Shown here one piece after another: positions 8,593 to 16,957 of a stretch of DNA of 64,000 nucleotides. Below the pieces are notes generated by a model. The model was not told the DNA's origin. It ran no database searches and worked only from the letters and a program-made list of their open reading frames with translations. How positions within the stretch are numbered: the stretch's first letter is position 1; the number at the start of each line of letters is the position of its first letter. The stretch comes from Carnobacterium inhibens subsp. inhibens DSM 13024 (lineage in GTDB: Bacteria; Bacillota; Bacilli; Lactobacillales; Carnobacteriaceae), in the NCBI RefSeq assembly GCF_000746825.1, contig NZ_JQIV01000006.1:248001-312000 (forward strand). The letters are read 5' to 3'. Both the position numbers and the translations under genes were made by a program.

Positions 8593-8640
8593 AAATGCTC
8601 TGTTTAATTATCTGAAGATAATTTAGACGGGCATTTTTAT
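8593..8640 (+). terminator. Expression-platform terminator of the FMN riboswitch
   Basis: An imperfect hairpin with AATGC (8594-8598) closing on GCATT and a core AATTATC / GATAATT, followed by TTTTAT. It stands about 26 nt after the aptamer and 65 nt before the ribU ATG, as expected for a ligand-controlled terminator. Confidence 0.75.
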
Positions 8641-8704
8641 ATTGTTTTTATTTGAATAGACTCATGTAATGCCTAGGCTGATGAATCCTTTTAGGAGGAT
8701 TTTT

Positions 8705-9286
8705 ATGCAAACAAGTAACACAAAGAAAATGGTAGGAATCGCCATGTTGGCTGCTCTAGCAACCATTTTGATTTCATTTGGTTTTCCAATAATTCCAGGA
8801 GTTTCATTTCTAAAAGTTGATTTTAGTGATATTCCTGTTTTGATTGGCATGTTTTTATACGGTCCAGTTGGTGGAACTATGGTGGCGTTTATTCGCTCAT
8901 TGCTCCATTATATTCAAACTGGCGGTGATGCAGGATATCCCATTGGGGATACTGCGAGTTTTATAGCTTCAGTCGCGTATACGTTGCCGATTTATTTGAT
9001 TATGAAATCAAAGGTTAACAATACTAAAACGATTATTTTTGCAAATATCGTTGGGTCACTGTCATTAGCTGTCATTTTGTCACTTGTAAATTACTTTTTC
9101 TTGCTTCCATTGTATTTAAAAGTATTAAACTTTAGTGTAGGGCCTATCAGAGATTACATTTTAATGGGTGTTATACCATTTAATATCATAAAAGGCGCAA
9201 TAGTAAGTACAGTCTTTATTATGTTATACGCCAAATTAAAAACTTGGTTGCAACGCAATCAATTAACTAAAATCAGTGCTAAATAA
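8705..9286 (+). CDS. ribU: Riboflavin transporter, ECF S component RibU
   Basis: Membrane substrate-binding subunit that takes up riboflavin together with an energy-coupling module (EcfAA'T), which is not in this window. The 193-residue protein has about six hydrophobic helices and family features near the N-terminus (MLAALATILISFGFPIIPGVSFLKVDFSDIPV region) and GPVGGTMVAFIRSLLHY. I place the start at ATG 8705 behind AGGAGG at 8693-8698; an upstream in-frame ATG at 8669 has no SD. The FMN riboswitch in its leader supports the substrate. No riboflavin biosynthesis genes are visible, suggesting reliance on uptake, though they may lie elsewhere. Confidence 0.95.
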   Translation: MQTSNTKKMVGIAMLAALATILISFGFPIIPGVSFLKVDFSDIPVLIGMFLYGPVGGTMVAFIRSLLHYIQTGGDAGYPIGDTASFIASVAYTLPIYLIMKSKVNNTKTIIFANIVGSLSLAVILSLVNYFFLLPLYLKVLNFSVGPIRDYILMGVIPFNIIKGAIVSTVFIMLYAKLKTWLQRNQLTKISAK

Positions 9287-9292
9287 AAAAGG

Positions 9293-9322
9293 AAATCGCA
9301 ATTTATTTTGCGATTTTTTTTT
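9293..9322 (+). terminator. Intrinsic terminator after ribU
   Basis: AAATCGCAA (9293-9301) pairs with TTGCGATTT (9308-9316), followed by a run of T. Confidence 0.92.
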
Positions 9323-9357
9323 GCTTTCTTATTAATAATTTTTAAAATTTTGAAAAC

Positions 9358-9387
9358 TATACCCTAAAAATGGTTATTTTTGGTATA
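9358..9387. repeat. AT-rich inverted repeat upstream of ypbB
   Basis: TATACCCTAAAAAT (9358-9371) faces ATTTTTGGTATA (9376-9387) across GGTT: a near-perfect dyad with one two-base offset. It lies about 70 nt before the ypbB start and could be an operator or simply part of a promoter. Confidence 0.4.
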
Positions 9388-9454
9388 TTAGATTTAACAA
9401 TAAATAGCTTTCAATAGCTGCTTTTTTTATGTAATCAGAATGAGGGTGAATGTC

Positions 9455-10522
9455 GTGGAACAATCGTTGTACTATCAGTATTTTTGCCTTTCATTGTATT
9501 CTATAGACTATCCAGTAAAACCGGCCACGCTGTATCACATTTTGGTTGGTAAACGAACAGCTTCCATTTTGTTTAAGGCGCATGTTTATCACGCGATCCC
9601 TTTTTTTTCGGTATTTCCTAATTTAAACCGTGGTCAGTATGACAATATGGTTCGAGAATTTATTGAAAAAGGCTGGATTACTGCCAGTGAAAATAACGAA
9701 GAGTACTACCTTTGTAAACAGGCTAAAGAAGAATTAGACCTTTATTTTTCAAAACATTTTTATCCTAAAAATATTAATCAACTGCTAAACGGACAAGTGA
9801 CTAAAGAATTTTGGAGAAAAATTTTATTTTCAACCCAAGTTCTTTCGGAATTACGCTACCAAAATAATCATTATCTACCAATAGAAAAGGAATGGAAGAC
9901 ACAATTATGGTTAAAAAAATGGTTGAAAAATAGTCCATTAGAAAGACAAGAATTGGGTAGTTCATTTGGAAAAGAATGGATTCAATTATTAAAGGAGTTC
10001 CGTTCATTTGATGCAGAAATTTTAGTATCACAGTTAACGGGACATAAAAAGAATGGAAAAACCAGTACACAATTAGCTGTTAAATATGGATTAGATCAAA
10101 TGGAATTAGCTTTTTTAGTACAAAATACAATTAGTCAACTACTAAATAAAGTGGTCAGTGAAAAAGAAACATTCCCTTTATTTTATTTAATTTATCAAGA
10201 ATGTAAAGGAGACCGTTACAGCAGTCTTAGTCTAAGTGCTAGGTCAACTGCATATTATTTAGAAAAAGGTTACTCTATAGAAAAAATAGCTTTAGAGAGA
10301 AGATTAAAGGTAAATACAATTTCAGAACACATTATTGAATTAGCTATTATTTTTCCAAATTTTGATGTTTCTAACTTTATACCAAAAGAAGACTACCAAC
10401 GATTATGTGCGTTATTTAGTGAGAATGAAGGAATAACATATGAGGATTTGAAAAAAGAAATGCCGCAGATTCCTTTTTCATGGTACAGATTGATTCAAAT
10501 CGAAAGGAGTCGGACTGTGTGA
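9455..10522 (+). CDS. ypbB: YpbB-like helix-turn-helix protein
   Basis: A protein of about 355 residues next to recQ, as in Bacillus subtilis ypbB-recS. The C-terminal region (about 250-310) reads as the helix-turn-helix domain seen in YpbB and at the C-terminus of some RecQ helicases (SARSTAYYLEKGYSIEKIALERR, LKVNTISEHIIEL). The N-terminal 200 residues have no motif I can name. Start GTG 9455 is chosen because GAGGGTG at 9442-9448 stands six bases before it; ATG 9440 overlaps that SD. The stop overlaps the recQ GTG (GTGA), so translation is coupled. A role as accessory or DNA-binding partner of RecQ is an inference from the fixed pairing. Confidence 0.82.
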   Translation: MEQSLYYQYFCLSLYSIDYPVKPATLYHILVGKRTASILFKAHVYHAIPFFSVFPNLNRGQYDNMVREFIEKGWITASENNEEYYLCKQAKEELDLYFSKHFYPKNINQLLNGQVTKEFWRKILFSTQVLSELRYQNNHYLPIEKEWKTQLWLKKWLKNSPLERQELGSSFGKEWIQLLKEFRSFDAEILVSQLTGHKKNGKTSTQLAVKYGLDQMELAFLVQNTISQLLNKVVSEKETFPLFYLIYQECKGDRYSSLSLSARSTAYYLEKGYSIEKIALERRLKVNTISEHIIELAIIFPNFDVSNFIPKEDYQRLCALFSENEGITYEDLKKEMPQIPFSWYRLIQIERSRTV

Positions 10523-11964
10523 CCAATAAAGACCTTATAAAACAAAACTTAGAGAATTATTTTGGATACACTTCTTTTAGAGAAGGGCAAGAAGAAGCTG
10601 TATTAGCAGCTTTAGAAGGTAAAGATACGTTGATTATGCTGCCCACAGGGACAGGAAAATCGATTTGCTACCAATTAACTGGGTATTGTTTAGATGGGTT
10701 AGTAATCATTGTTTCGCCTTTATTATCGTTGATGCAAGACCAGGTGGAACAATTAAAATTAAATGGCGAAAAAAGAGTAGCTGCTATTAACAGTTTAATG
10801 AATGTACGCGAAAAAGATTGGGTGTTAAAGCATTTATCTGACTATAAATTTATTTTTCTTTCACCAGAAATGTTGCGACAAGAATACGTTATAACGAGTT
10901 TGAAAAAAGTGCCTATCTGTCTTTTTGCAATTGATGAAGCTCATTGTATTTCTCAATGGGGATTAGATTTTAGACCTGATTATCTCGATTTAGGTCTTAT
11001 TCGCCGACAATTAAATTTTCCTTTAACAATGGCATTGACAGCCACTGCTACTCAACGCGTTCGAGAAGAGATTTTGACATCGTTGCAGATTAATAATGAA
11101 AAAACAAAGCAGATTATTTATTCTGTGGATCGTTCTAATATCGCTTTTTATACTCAAATTTGTGATCATAATAAAAATGAAGAATTATTAAAACAAGTTC
11201 AAAAATTAAAGAAACCAGGTATTATTTATTTTTCTAGTAAAAAAACAGCAGACGAAACTGCTGAATTGATCCGTCAAGAAACGACGATCACTGCAGAGAG
11301 TTATCATTCCGATATAGAAGCAGAAGATAAAATTAAGATCCAGCAACAGTTTATCTATGATGAAATTGATATTATCTGTGCTACAAGCGCATTTGGGATG
11401 GGTATCAATAAAAGCAATATTCGTTTTGTTATTCACTATCATTTGCCGGGCAGTCCAGAAGCCTACTTACAAGAAGTTGGGCGTTGCGGAAGAGACGGAA
11501 AACCGAGTTTAGCTCTTTTGCTATATGAAAAGGGAGATGGTATCATTCAATTTCGATTACAGGAGTCGAGTTTGCCCACGATTGATATGCTGGAATATAG
11601 CTATAGAAAAGGGAAGGTATTAGAGGGAAGTTGCAGTCCTGTTCAAAAGGTGCTGATAGAAAATTATTTAAATGCCAATATTCCCATTGAAGCAGCAAAA
11701 AGCCAAGTGAAAAGTAGAGAAGTATCTAAACAGCAACAACTGTATTACATGATTGATTATGCTGAGACAGCAAGTTGCAAGAGAGCTTTTCTTTTACATT
11801 ACTTTGATGAACGTTTAGAAGATAAACCGTCTCAATGCTGTTCTAGTTGTCATCTAGAATTAGCTGATTTTTATGAAAAAAATGACTTGAAACAAAAAAA
11901 AGAATCAGAAACAGAAAAAAATTGGGAAGAAATCTTAAAGGAATTGTTTTTAATTGGAAATTAA
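10519..11964 (+). CDS. recQ: ATP-dependent DNA helicase RecQ, short RecS form
   Basis: 3'-5' DNA helicase for repair and replication fork processing. The 481-residue protein has Walker A LPTGTGKS, SPLLSLMQDQV, the DEAH box IDEAHCISQWG with the RecQ aromatic-rich loop (FRPDY), TATATQ, and motifs V-VI (ATSAFGMGINK, QEVGRCGRDG). A C-terminal zinc site (SCKR, then QCCSSC) is kept. The winged-helix and HRDC domains of long RecQ are missing, as in Bacillus RecS; the helix-turn-helix encoded by ypbB may replace them. Start GTG 10519 overlaps the ypbB stop and follows AAAGGAG at 10503-10509; ATG 10480 would overlap ypbB by 43 nt without an SD. Confidence 0.94.
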   Translation: MTNKDLIKQNLENYFGYTSFREGQEEAVLAALEGKDTLIMLPTGTGKSICYQLTGYCLDGLVIIVSPLLSLMQDQVEQLKLNGEKRVAAINSLMNVREKDWVLKHLSDYKFIFLSPEMLRQEYVITSLKKVPICLFAIDEAHCISQWGLDFRPDYLDLGLIRRQLNFPLTMALTATATQRVREEILTSLQINNEKTKQIIYSVDRSNIAFYTQICDHNKNEELLKQVQKLKKPGIIYFSSKKTADETAELIRQETTITAESYHSDIEAEDKIKIQQQFIYDEIDIICATSAFGMGINKSNIRFVIHYHLPGSPEAYLQEVGRCGRDGKPSLALLLYEKGDGIIQFRLQESSLPTIDMLEYSYRKGKVLEGSCSPVQKVLIENYLNANIPIEAAKSQVKSREVSKQQQLYYMIDYAETASCKRAFLLHYFDERLEDKPSQCCSSCHLELADFYEKNDLKQKKESETEKNWEEILKELFLIGN

Positions 11965-11965
11965 T

Positions 11966-11994
11966 AAGACAATTCTATCCAAAAATGATACAAT
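11966..11994 (+). promoter_or_regulatory. Candidate promoter of the LysM gene
   Basis: AAGACA (11966-11971), 17 nt, then TGA-TACAAT with an extended -10 (11986-11994), 35 nt before the ATG. Confidence 0.6.
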
Positions 11995-12028
11995 AAAACT
12001 GAGTTTTGTTTAGGAGGAGTACTAAAAT

Positions 12029-12649
12029 ATGAGTAAGAAAAATTCTAAAAACAATCCAAAAAAAGAAAAAGCATGGGATCGAAAATTTGATGATGATAAT
12101 AGTTTAGTGGATGATAAATACTCAAGAACTGCAAGAAAAAAGGCAAAGAAAAGTGTCCATCCTGTCATAACGTCATTGCTTATTTTCTTAGCACTTATTA
12201 TTATTTTGCCAAGTCTAGCATATACTTGGTGGTCAAATGAAGGCAATGACAGCAGTAAAGAACAAAAATCTTCTGAAGAAAGAATGATCATTACACAAAA
12301 CAGTAGCAGTGAATTAACTAGTTCAGAAGAGCCTGAATCAGAAGTTTCTTCAGAAAGCGTAAGCAGCGAAGAGGAGTCCTCTGAGTCTGAAAGTCAAGTT
12401 GCAGAAGTAGAAGAACCTGAGTCACAACCTGCAGAAGTACCTGTTATTGAAGAACCTGAAAGTATTGTAGAGCCAGAACCAGAGCCTGAACCTGAACCAG
12501 AAGAAGTAACAAATACTTATACTGTTAAAGCTGGAGATAACCTATACCGAATTGCATTAAATCACAATATGACAACTGATGAATTAAAAACATTGAATGG
12601 TATATCAGGAGATTCTGTGAGTGTTGGAACAGTTTTAAAAGTGAAATAA
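12029..12649 (+). CDS. ypbE: LysM-domain membrane protein (YpbE-like)
   Basis: A 206-residue cell-envelope protein. It has a basic cytoplasmic N-terminus (about 1-48), one membrane helix (about 49-68, SLLIFLALIIILPSLAYTWW), a long low-complexity linker rich in Ser, Glu and Pro (about 80-160, with a PEPEPEPEPEE run), and a C-terminal LysM domain (about 162-206, TYTVKAGDNLYRIALNHNMT) that binds peptidoglycan. It therefore anchors in the membrane and reaches the wall. The place between recQ and cmk matches ypbE in Bacillus. AGGAGGAG precedes the ATG, and two hairpins end the unit. The acidic, serine-rich linker could be glycosylated; that is a guess. Confidence 0.88.
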   Translation: MSKKNSKNNPKKEKAWDRKFDDDNSLVDDKYSRTARKKAKKSVHPVITSLLIFLALIIILPSLAYTWWSNEGNDSSKEQKSSEERMIITQNSSSELTSSEEPESEVSSESVSSEEESSESESQVAEVEEPESQPAEVPVIEEPESIVEPEPEPEPEPEEVTNTYTVKAGDNLYRIALNHNMTTDELKTLNGISGDSVSVGTVLKVK

Positions 12650-12660
12650 TAGTCTATAAA

Positions 12661-12712
12661 GCCGCATACTGATTAGCGGCAAGCAGGAAGGCTAGGGTAA
12701 CCTAGCCTTTTT
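12661..12712 (+). terminator. Tandem hairpins and terminator after ypbE
   Basis: A first hairpin GCCGC (12661-12665) / GCGGC (12676-12680) is followed by a true terminator, GGCTAGG (12690-12696) / CCTAGCC (12701-12707) with a T run. Confidence 0.85.
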
Positions 12713-12739
12713 AATATGAAAAGAAAGTAGGATGACACA

Positions 12740-13417
12740 TTGGAAAAAACAATAAAAATCGCTATTGATGGCCCAGCATCTGCCGGAAAAAGTACAGTTG
12801 CTAAAATAGTAGCAAAAGAGCTGGGCTATATTTATTGCGATACTGGTGCAATGTATCGTGCACTAACCTATCAAGCTATCCAAAATAAGACAGCAGTAAC
12901 GGATGAAAAACAATTAGTCCAATTGCTAAAAGAAATGGTCATTTCTTTTGAACCAAACAAAGGCGATCAAAAAGTATTTGTTAATGGTGAGGAAGTTACG
13001 GATGCTATTCGTTTATCTGATGTAACAAATGCAGTTTCCGCAGTTTCAGCCCATGGAGAAGTTAGAAAAGAATTAGTGAAAAGGCAACAAGAAATAGCTG
13101 ATCGTGGTGGTGTAGTTATGGATGGCCGTGACATCGGAACAGCGGTCTTGCCAACTGCGGAAGTAAAGATATTTCTTGTTGCTAGTGTCGAGGAACGTGC
13201 TGAAAGACGATACAAAGAAAACTTGAGCAAAGGTATACCTACTTCATTAGAAGTTTTAAAGCAAGAAATAGCTGAGCGTGATTACAAAGATTCGCATCGT
13301 GAAGTTTCACCATTAATTCAAGCTGAGGATGCTGTTCGCTTAGATACAACTAGTTTATCTATTGAGCAAGTTGTAGAAAAAATTAGAGAAATCATCCAAA
13401 CTAAGCTGACTAAATAG
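12740..13417 (+). CDS. cmk: Cytidylate kinase
   Basis: Phosphorylates CMP and dCMP to the diphosphates using ATP. The 225-residue protein has the P-loop [10 protein letters not shown], the CMP-binding [10 protein letters not shown] segment, DGRDIGTAV, and the lid region [10 protein letters not shown]. The start is TTG 12740 behind AGGA; the nearby ATG 12732 is out of frame and soon stops. cmk next to rpsA is a widespread pair (ypfC-ypfD in Bacillus). There is no terminator between them, so read-through into rpsA is likely. Confidence 0.95.
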   Translation: MEKTIKIAIDGPASAGKSTVAKIVAKELGYIYCDTGAMYRALTYQAIQNKTAVTDEKQLVQLLKEMVISFEPNKGDQKVFVNGEEVTDAIRLSDVTNAVSAVSAHGEVRKELVKRQQEIADRGGVVMDGRDIGTAVLPTAEVKIFLVASVEERAERRYKENLSKGIPTSLEVLKQEIAERDYKDSHREVSPLIQAEDAVRLDTTSLSIEQVVEKIREIIQTKLTK

Positions 13418-13519
13418 AGTACTTCTTATTTTTCAAACGTTTTGGTGGCAATATTTTGAAATATTGGTTAAAATATAAGGAGAAAGAATTTTATTGGCTA
13501 GTTATAGGAGGGCAAACAT

Positions 13520-14740
13520 ATGACGGAAAATGAAAAAAACCATGAAGTTGAAGAACAAGAATCAATGATGGACGCAATGAACAGTGTTCAAGAAATTAAT
13601 ATTGGTGATACTGTTAAAGGTGAAATATTAACTATTCAAGATAACAAACAAGCTATAGTTGGCATTATCGGTGGAGGAGTTGAAGGGGTCATTCCTAACA
13701 ATGAGTTATCAGCTGCACCATTTGAGAACGTTACAGATATTGTAAACGTGGGAGATATTGTTGATTTAGTGGTGATAAAAGAAATTAAAGAAAAAGAAAA
13801 CGGCAGCTACTTGCTATCTAAGCGTCGTATCGATGCTAAAAAAGTTTGGGAAAAAATTCAAAAAGAATACGATGAAGGAACCATCATTGAAGCACCAGTT
13901 AAAGAAGTTGTAAAAGGTGGTTTGGTTGTAGATGTTGGGGTCAGAGGATTCGTACCTGCTTCTATGGTAGATGTTCATTTTGTAGAAGATTTCTCTAGCT
14001 ATAAAGGACAAACATTGAAATTTAAAATCGTTGAAATCGAACCGAGTGAAAATCGATTGATTCTTTCTCATAAAGCAGTGGTGGAAGCTGAAAATGAAGA
14101 TAAGAAAAAAGATTTGCTAAGTCATTTAGTTGAAGGCGATACTGTAAAAGGAAAAGTTGCTCGTTTAACTAACTTTGGTGCTTTCATCGACCTTGGTGGC
14201 GTAGATGGATTAGTTCATATCTCTCAACTAGCTTATGAACATGTAAAAGATCCAGCTGATGTATTGACAGTAGGAGAAGAAGTAAATGTGAAAGTTCTTT
14301 CTGTTAATGAAGAAGAAGGACGTATTTCACTTTCTATTAAAGAAACATTACCAGGACCTTGGGATAATATTGAAGAACGTGCAGCAGCAGGATCAGTTTT
14401 AGATGGTCTGGTTAAACGCCTGACAAGTTTCGGGGCATTTGTTGAAGTCTTCCCAGGAGTTGAAGGGTTGGTTCATATTTCTCAAATATCACACAATCAT
14501 ATCGCTACACCGCATGAAGTTCTAAGCGAAGGTGATGAGATCAAAGTGAAAGTGTTAGAAGTAAACCCAACTGATCAACGCCTTTCTCTAAGTATTAAAG
14601 CTTTAGAAGAAAAGCCTAATCAGCCAAAAGAAAAACAAGAAGAAACGAACTATGATTTGCCTGAAGAAGATACAGGATTTACTTTAGGAGATATTCTTGG
14701 AGATCAATTATCTGATATTACTACAAATGAAGACAACTAA
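13520..14740 (+). CDS. rpsA: S1 RNA-binding domain protein (ribosomal S1 homologue, YpfD type)
   Basis: A 406-residue protein built of four S1 OB-fold repeats, roughly at residues 20-90, 105-175, 190-262 and 275-350. The last two are the clearest (GKVARLTNFGAFIDLGGVDGLVHISQ and LVKRLTSFGAFVEVFPGVEGLVHIS). The tail is acidic. Gram-positive four-repeat S1 homologues bind mRNA and the small subunit but are shorter than the six-repeat E. coli S1. GGAGGG precedes ATG 13520. Upstream, an 18-nt inverted repeat CAATATTTTGAAATATTG (13449-13466) lies just before a possible -10 TAAAAT (13469-13474). The unit ends at the terminator 14752-14796. Confidence 0.93.
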   Translation: MTENEKNHEVEEQESMMDAMNSVQEINIGDTVKGEILTIQDNKQAIVGIIGGGVEGVIPNNELSAAPFENVTDIVNVGDIVDLVVIKEIKEKENGSYLLSKRRIDAKKVWEKIQKEYDEGTIIEAPVKEVVKGGLVVDVGVRGFVPASMVDVHFVEDFSSYKGQTLKFKIVEIEPSENRLILSHKAVVEAENEDKKKDLLSHLVEGDTVKGKVARLTNFGAFIDLGGVDGLVHISQLAYEHVKDPADVLTVGEEVNVKVLSVNEEEGRISLSIKETLPGPWDNIEERAAAGSVLDGLVKRLTSFGAFVEVFPGVEGLVHISQISHNHIATPHEVLSEGDEIKVKVLEVNPTDQRLSLSIKALEEKPNQPKEKQEETNYDLPEEDTGFTLGDILGDQLSDITTNEDN

Positions 14741-14751
14741 TTTATTGTTTA

Positions 14752-14796
14752 AAAAGGACATGTGAGTCACTTCTGTTCCCATGTTCTTTTTTTTTT
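14752..14796 (+). terminator. Terminator after rpsA
   Basis: AAAGGACATG (from 14753) pairs with CATGTTCTTT (14780-14789) with one G-U, followed by a run of T. The loop is long (about 17 nt). Confidence 0.8.
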
Positions 14797-14824
14797 GCGT
14801 AAATGAATAAAAATATGACGAATC

Positions 14825-14885
14825 AATAAGGCATTTATGAGAGTTTACCTTATTCCTTAAGCAAAAGCTTGCATGTTTTAAGGTA
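14825..14885 (+). promoter_or_regulatory. Mutually exclusive hairpins in front of der
   Basis: AATAAGG (14825-14831) can pair with CCTTATT (14848-14854). The same CCTTA can instead pair downstream: TACCTTA (14846-14852) with TAAGGTA (14879-14885), enclosing AAGC / GCTT. The two folds cannot coexist. Whether this has a regulatory role is unknown. Confidence 0.35.
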
Positions 14886-14929
14886 TTTCTATAAACTTAC
14901 AAGAGAATATAAAAAAGGAGGCAAAAACA

Positions 14930-16243
14930 ATGGCAAAACCAGTTGTAGCCATCGTTGGTCGCCCTAACGTAGGAAAATCAACTATTTTTAATCGTATCGT
15001 TGGAGAACGTATCTCAATCGTAGAAGACGTATCAGGGGTAACCCGTGATCGTATCTACGCGCCAGCAGAATGGTTAGGAAAAGAATTTAACGTGATTGAT
15101 ACAGGCGGGATCGATTTAGGTGATGAACCATTTTTAGAACAAATTAAACACCAAGCTGAAATAGCTATGGAAGAAGCAGATGTGATTATTTTTATCACAA
15201 GTGTAAAAGAACACATAACAGATGCAGATGAAAATGTAGCTAAAATTCTTTATCGTACAAAAAAACCAGTTTTATTAGCTATAAACAAAGTAGACAATCC
15301 AGAAATGCGTAACGATATTTTTGATTTCTATGCTTTAGGATTAGGGGAACCTTTCCCTATTTCAGGAAGTCACGGTTTAGGTATTGGGGATCTGCTAGAT
15401 GCGGCTATTAGTCATTTTCCAGATGATTCAGAAGAAGAGTACGATGATTCTGTTATCAAATTCAGTTTGATCGGCCGACCAAATGTTGGGAAATCTTCAC
15501 TTGTAAATGCCATATTGGGAGAAGACCGAGTAATCGTTTCAAGTGTTGCAGGAACAACTCGCGATGCAATCGATACTGCTTTTGTTGGCGAAGATGGATC
15601 TGAGTTTGTCATGATCGATACAGCGGGAATGCGTAAAAAGGGTAAGGTATATGAAAATACTGAAAAATATAGTGTTTTAAGAGCCCTTAGAGCGATCGAA
15701 CGTTCAGATGTCGTCTTAGTTGTGTTGAATGCTGAAGAAGGCATTAGAGAGCAAGATAAAAAGGTTGCTGGATATGCTCATGAAGCAGGAAAAGGGATCA
15801 TTATTGTTGTTAACAAATGGGATACTCTTGACAAAGACAATCACACAATGAAAAAATTTGAAGAACAAATTAGAAGCGAATTTTTGTATCTAAGTTATGC
15901 ACCTATTATTTTCGTGTCTGCTTTAACAAAACAACGCTTGAATAAATTGCCTGAAATTATTGAACGAGTAAGTATGAATCAAAACTTACGTATTCAATCA
16001 TCTGTTCTAAACGAAGTGATTTTAGATTCAGTTGCTATGAATCCTACTCCAACAGATAAAGGGAAAAGATTGCGTATTTACTATGCTACTCAAGTGGCTG
16101 TTAAACCTCCAACTTTTGTAGTGTTTGTTAATGAACCGGAAATGATGCATTTTTCTTATTCACGTTTCTTGGAAAATCGAATTCGTGATGCTTTCACTTT
16201 TGAAGGAACACCGATCCATCTTATTACGAGAAGAAGGAAATAA
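14930..16243 (+). CDS. der: Ribosome-assembly GTPase Der (EngA)
   Basis: Double-GTPase needed for 50S subunit maturation. The 437-residue protein holds two G domains and a C-terminal KH-like domain. Domain 1 has [21 protein letters not shown] and NKVD; domain 2 (from about residue 176) has [23 protein letters not shown] and NKWD; the KH-like part runs from about 355 to the end ([27 protein letters not shown]). A strong AAAAAGGAGG site precedes ATG 14930. In Bacillus gpsA and spoIVA lie between engA and hbs; here hup follows directly. Confidence 0.97.
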   Translation: MAKPVVAIVGRPNVGKSTIFNRIVGERISIVEDVSGVTRDRIYAPAEWLGKEFNVIDTGGIDLGDEPFLEQIKHQAEIAMEEADVIIFITSVKEHITDADENVAKILYRTKKPVLLAINKVDNPEMRNDIFDFYALGLGEPFPISGSHGLGIGDLLDAAISHFPDDSEEEYDDSVIKFSLIGRPNVGKSSLVNAILGEDRVIVSSVAGTTRDAIDTAFVGEDGSEFVMIDTAGMRKKGKVYENTEKYSVLRALRAIERSDVVLVVLNAEEGIREQDKKVAGYAHEAGKGIIIVVNKWDTLDKDNHTMKKFEEQIRSEFLYLSYAPIIFVSALTKQRLNKLPEIIERVSMNQNLRIQSSVLNEVILDSVAMNPTPTDKGKRLRIYYATQVAVKPPTFVVFVNEPEMMHFSYSRFLENRIRDAFTFEGTPIHLITRRRK

Positions 16244-16390
16244 GAATAAGTAAATCCAAGCATTTTAACATAACTCTTATGCGGTTTCAAATAATTTATT
16301 AAATATTTAAAAAAAGGATAAGAATATCTGCTGAAACAGTAAAAATCATTGCAGTATCAGTATTTGTATGATATCTTTTTAAATGAAATG

Positions 16391-16459
16391 TCATTTAGAG
16401 TTACTAATTTTACATTTCGCAATAAGTCATTTTTGGGCCACTCAAAAATGTCTAAATGA
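16391..16459 (+). promoter_or_regulatory. Nested inverted repeats in the hup leader
   Basis: TCATTTAGA (16391-16399) pairs perfectly with TCTAAATGA (16451-16459). Inside, CATTTTTG (16428-16435) pairs with CAAAAATG (16443-16450), loop GGCCACT. The inner and outer stems abut on the 3' side. No T run follows, and the hup SD starts about 40 nt downstream, so it is not a terminator. A candidate leader structure or protein site. Confidence 0.5.
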
Positions 16460-16517
16460 TGTTTATTTGCTAAAAAATAATGCATCAATTCTTCTTTCCG
16501 AGGGAGGTGAAATACAC

Positions 16518-16793
16518 ATGGCTAACAAAGCAGAATTAATCGAAAACGTTGCTACTTCAACAGGTCTTACTAAAAAAGATGCAACTTCAGCAGTAGATGC
16601 TGTTTTTGAATCAATTCAAACTTCATTAAGTGAAGGTGAAAAAGTTCAAATTATTGGTTTTGGTAACTTTGAAGTTCGCGATCGTGCTGCACGTAAAGGT
16701 CGTAACCCTCAAACAGGGGAAGAAATCCAAATTGCTGCAAGCAAAGTACCTGCATTCAAACCAGGTAAAGCTCTTAAAGACGCAGTTAAATAG
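16518..16793 (+). CDS. hup: DNA-binding protein HU
   Basis: Small histone-like protein that bends and compacts DNA. The 91-residue chain begins [20 protein letters not shown] and contains the DNA-clasping arm [24 protein letters not shown] with the arm-tip RNPQTG, ending in [15 protein letters not shown] 16518 is chosen because the very strong AGGGAGGTGA (16501-16510) precedes it; the longer reading frame upstream is untranslated leader. The leader carries nested inverted repeats (16391-16459). Terminated at 16804-16830. HU genes are often autoregulated. Confidence 0.97.
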   Translation: MANKAELIENVATSTGLTKKDATSAVDAVFESIQTSLSEGEKVQIIGFGNFEVRDRAARKGRNPQTGEEIQIAASKVPAFKPGKALKDAVK

Positions 16794-16803
16794 TACAGTA
16801 CTT

Positions 16804-16830
16804 AAAACCCCTGATACGTCAGGGGTTTTT
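16804..16830 (+). terminator. Intrinsic terminator of hup
   Basis: AAAACCCCTGA (16804-16814) / TCAGGGGTTTT across the tetraloop TACG, followed by T. Confidence 0.96.
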
Positions 16831-16851
16831 GCTGTTTTATAAGGCAGATGA

Positions 16852-16898
16852 TAAAAAAAACTAGCAAAAAACTAGCAGAAATTAGACTCTGCTAGTTT
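16852..16898 (-). terminator. Terminator of the minus-strand orphan gene
   Basis: AAACTAGCAGA (16869-16879) pairs perfectly with TCTGCTAGTTT (16888-16898). On the minus strand it is followed by T-rich sequence (A runs at 16854-16870 on the plus strand). It faces the hup terminator. Confidence 0.8.
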
Positions 16899-16957
16899 AA
16901 GGTATCGTTTGATTTTTATTTTTGTTATATAGACAGCAGGTTAAGTGGATTAGATTC

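Noticed and set aside
12480-12512. Short PEPEPE codon repeat in the LysM gene as a tandem repeat element
   Set aside because: Only a few units and fully explained by the protein linker; not a separate DNA repeat.
16383-16517. N-terminal extension of HU by 45 residues
   Set aside because: The stretch holds inverted repeats, and a perfect SD directly before ATG 16518 gives the normal 91-residue HU.
16630-16842. ORF in the +1 frame of hup
   Set aside because: It is an out-of-frame reading of the hup coding sequence and terminator.
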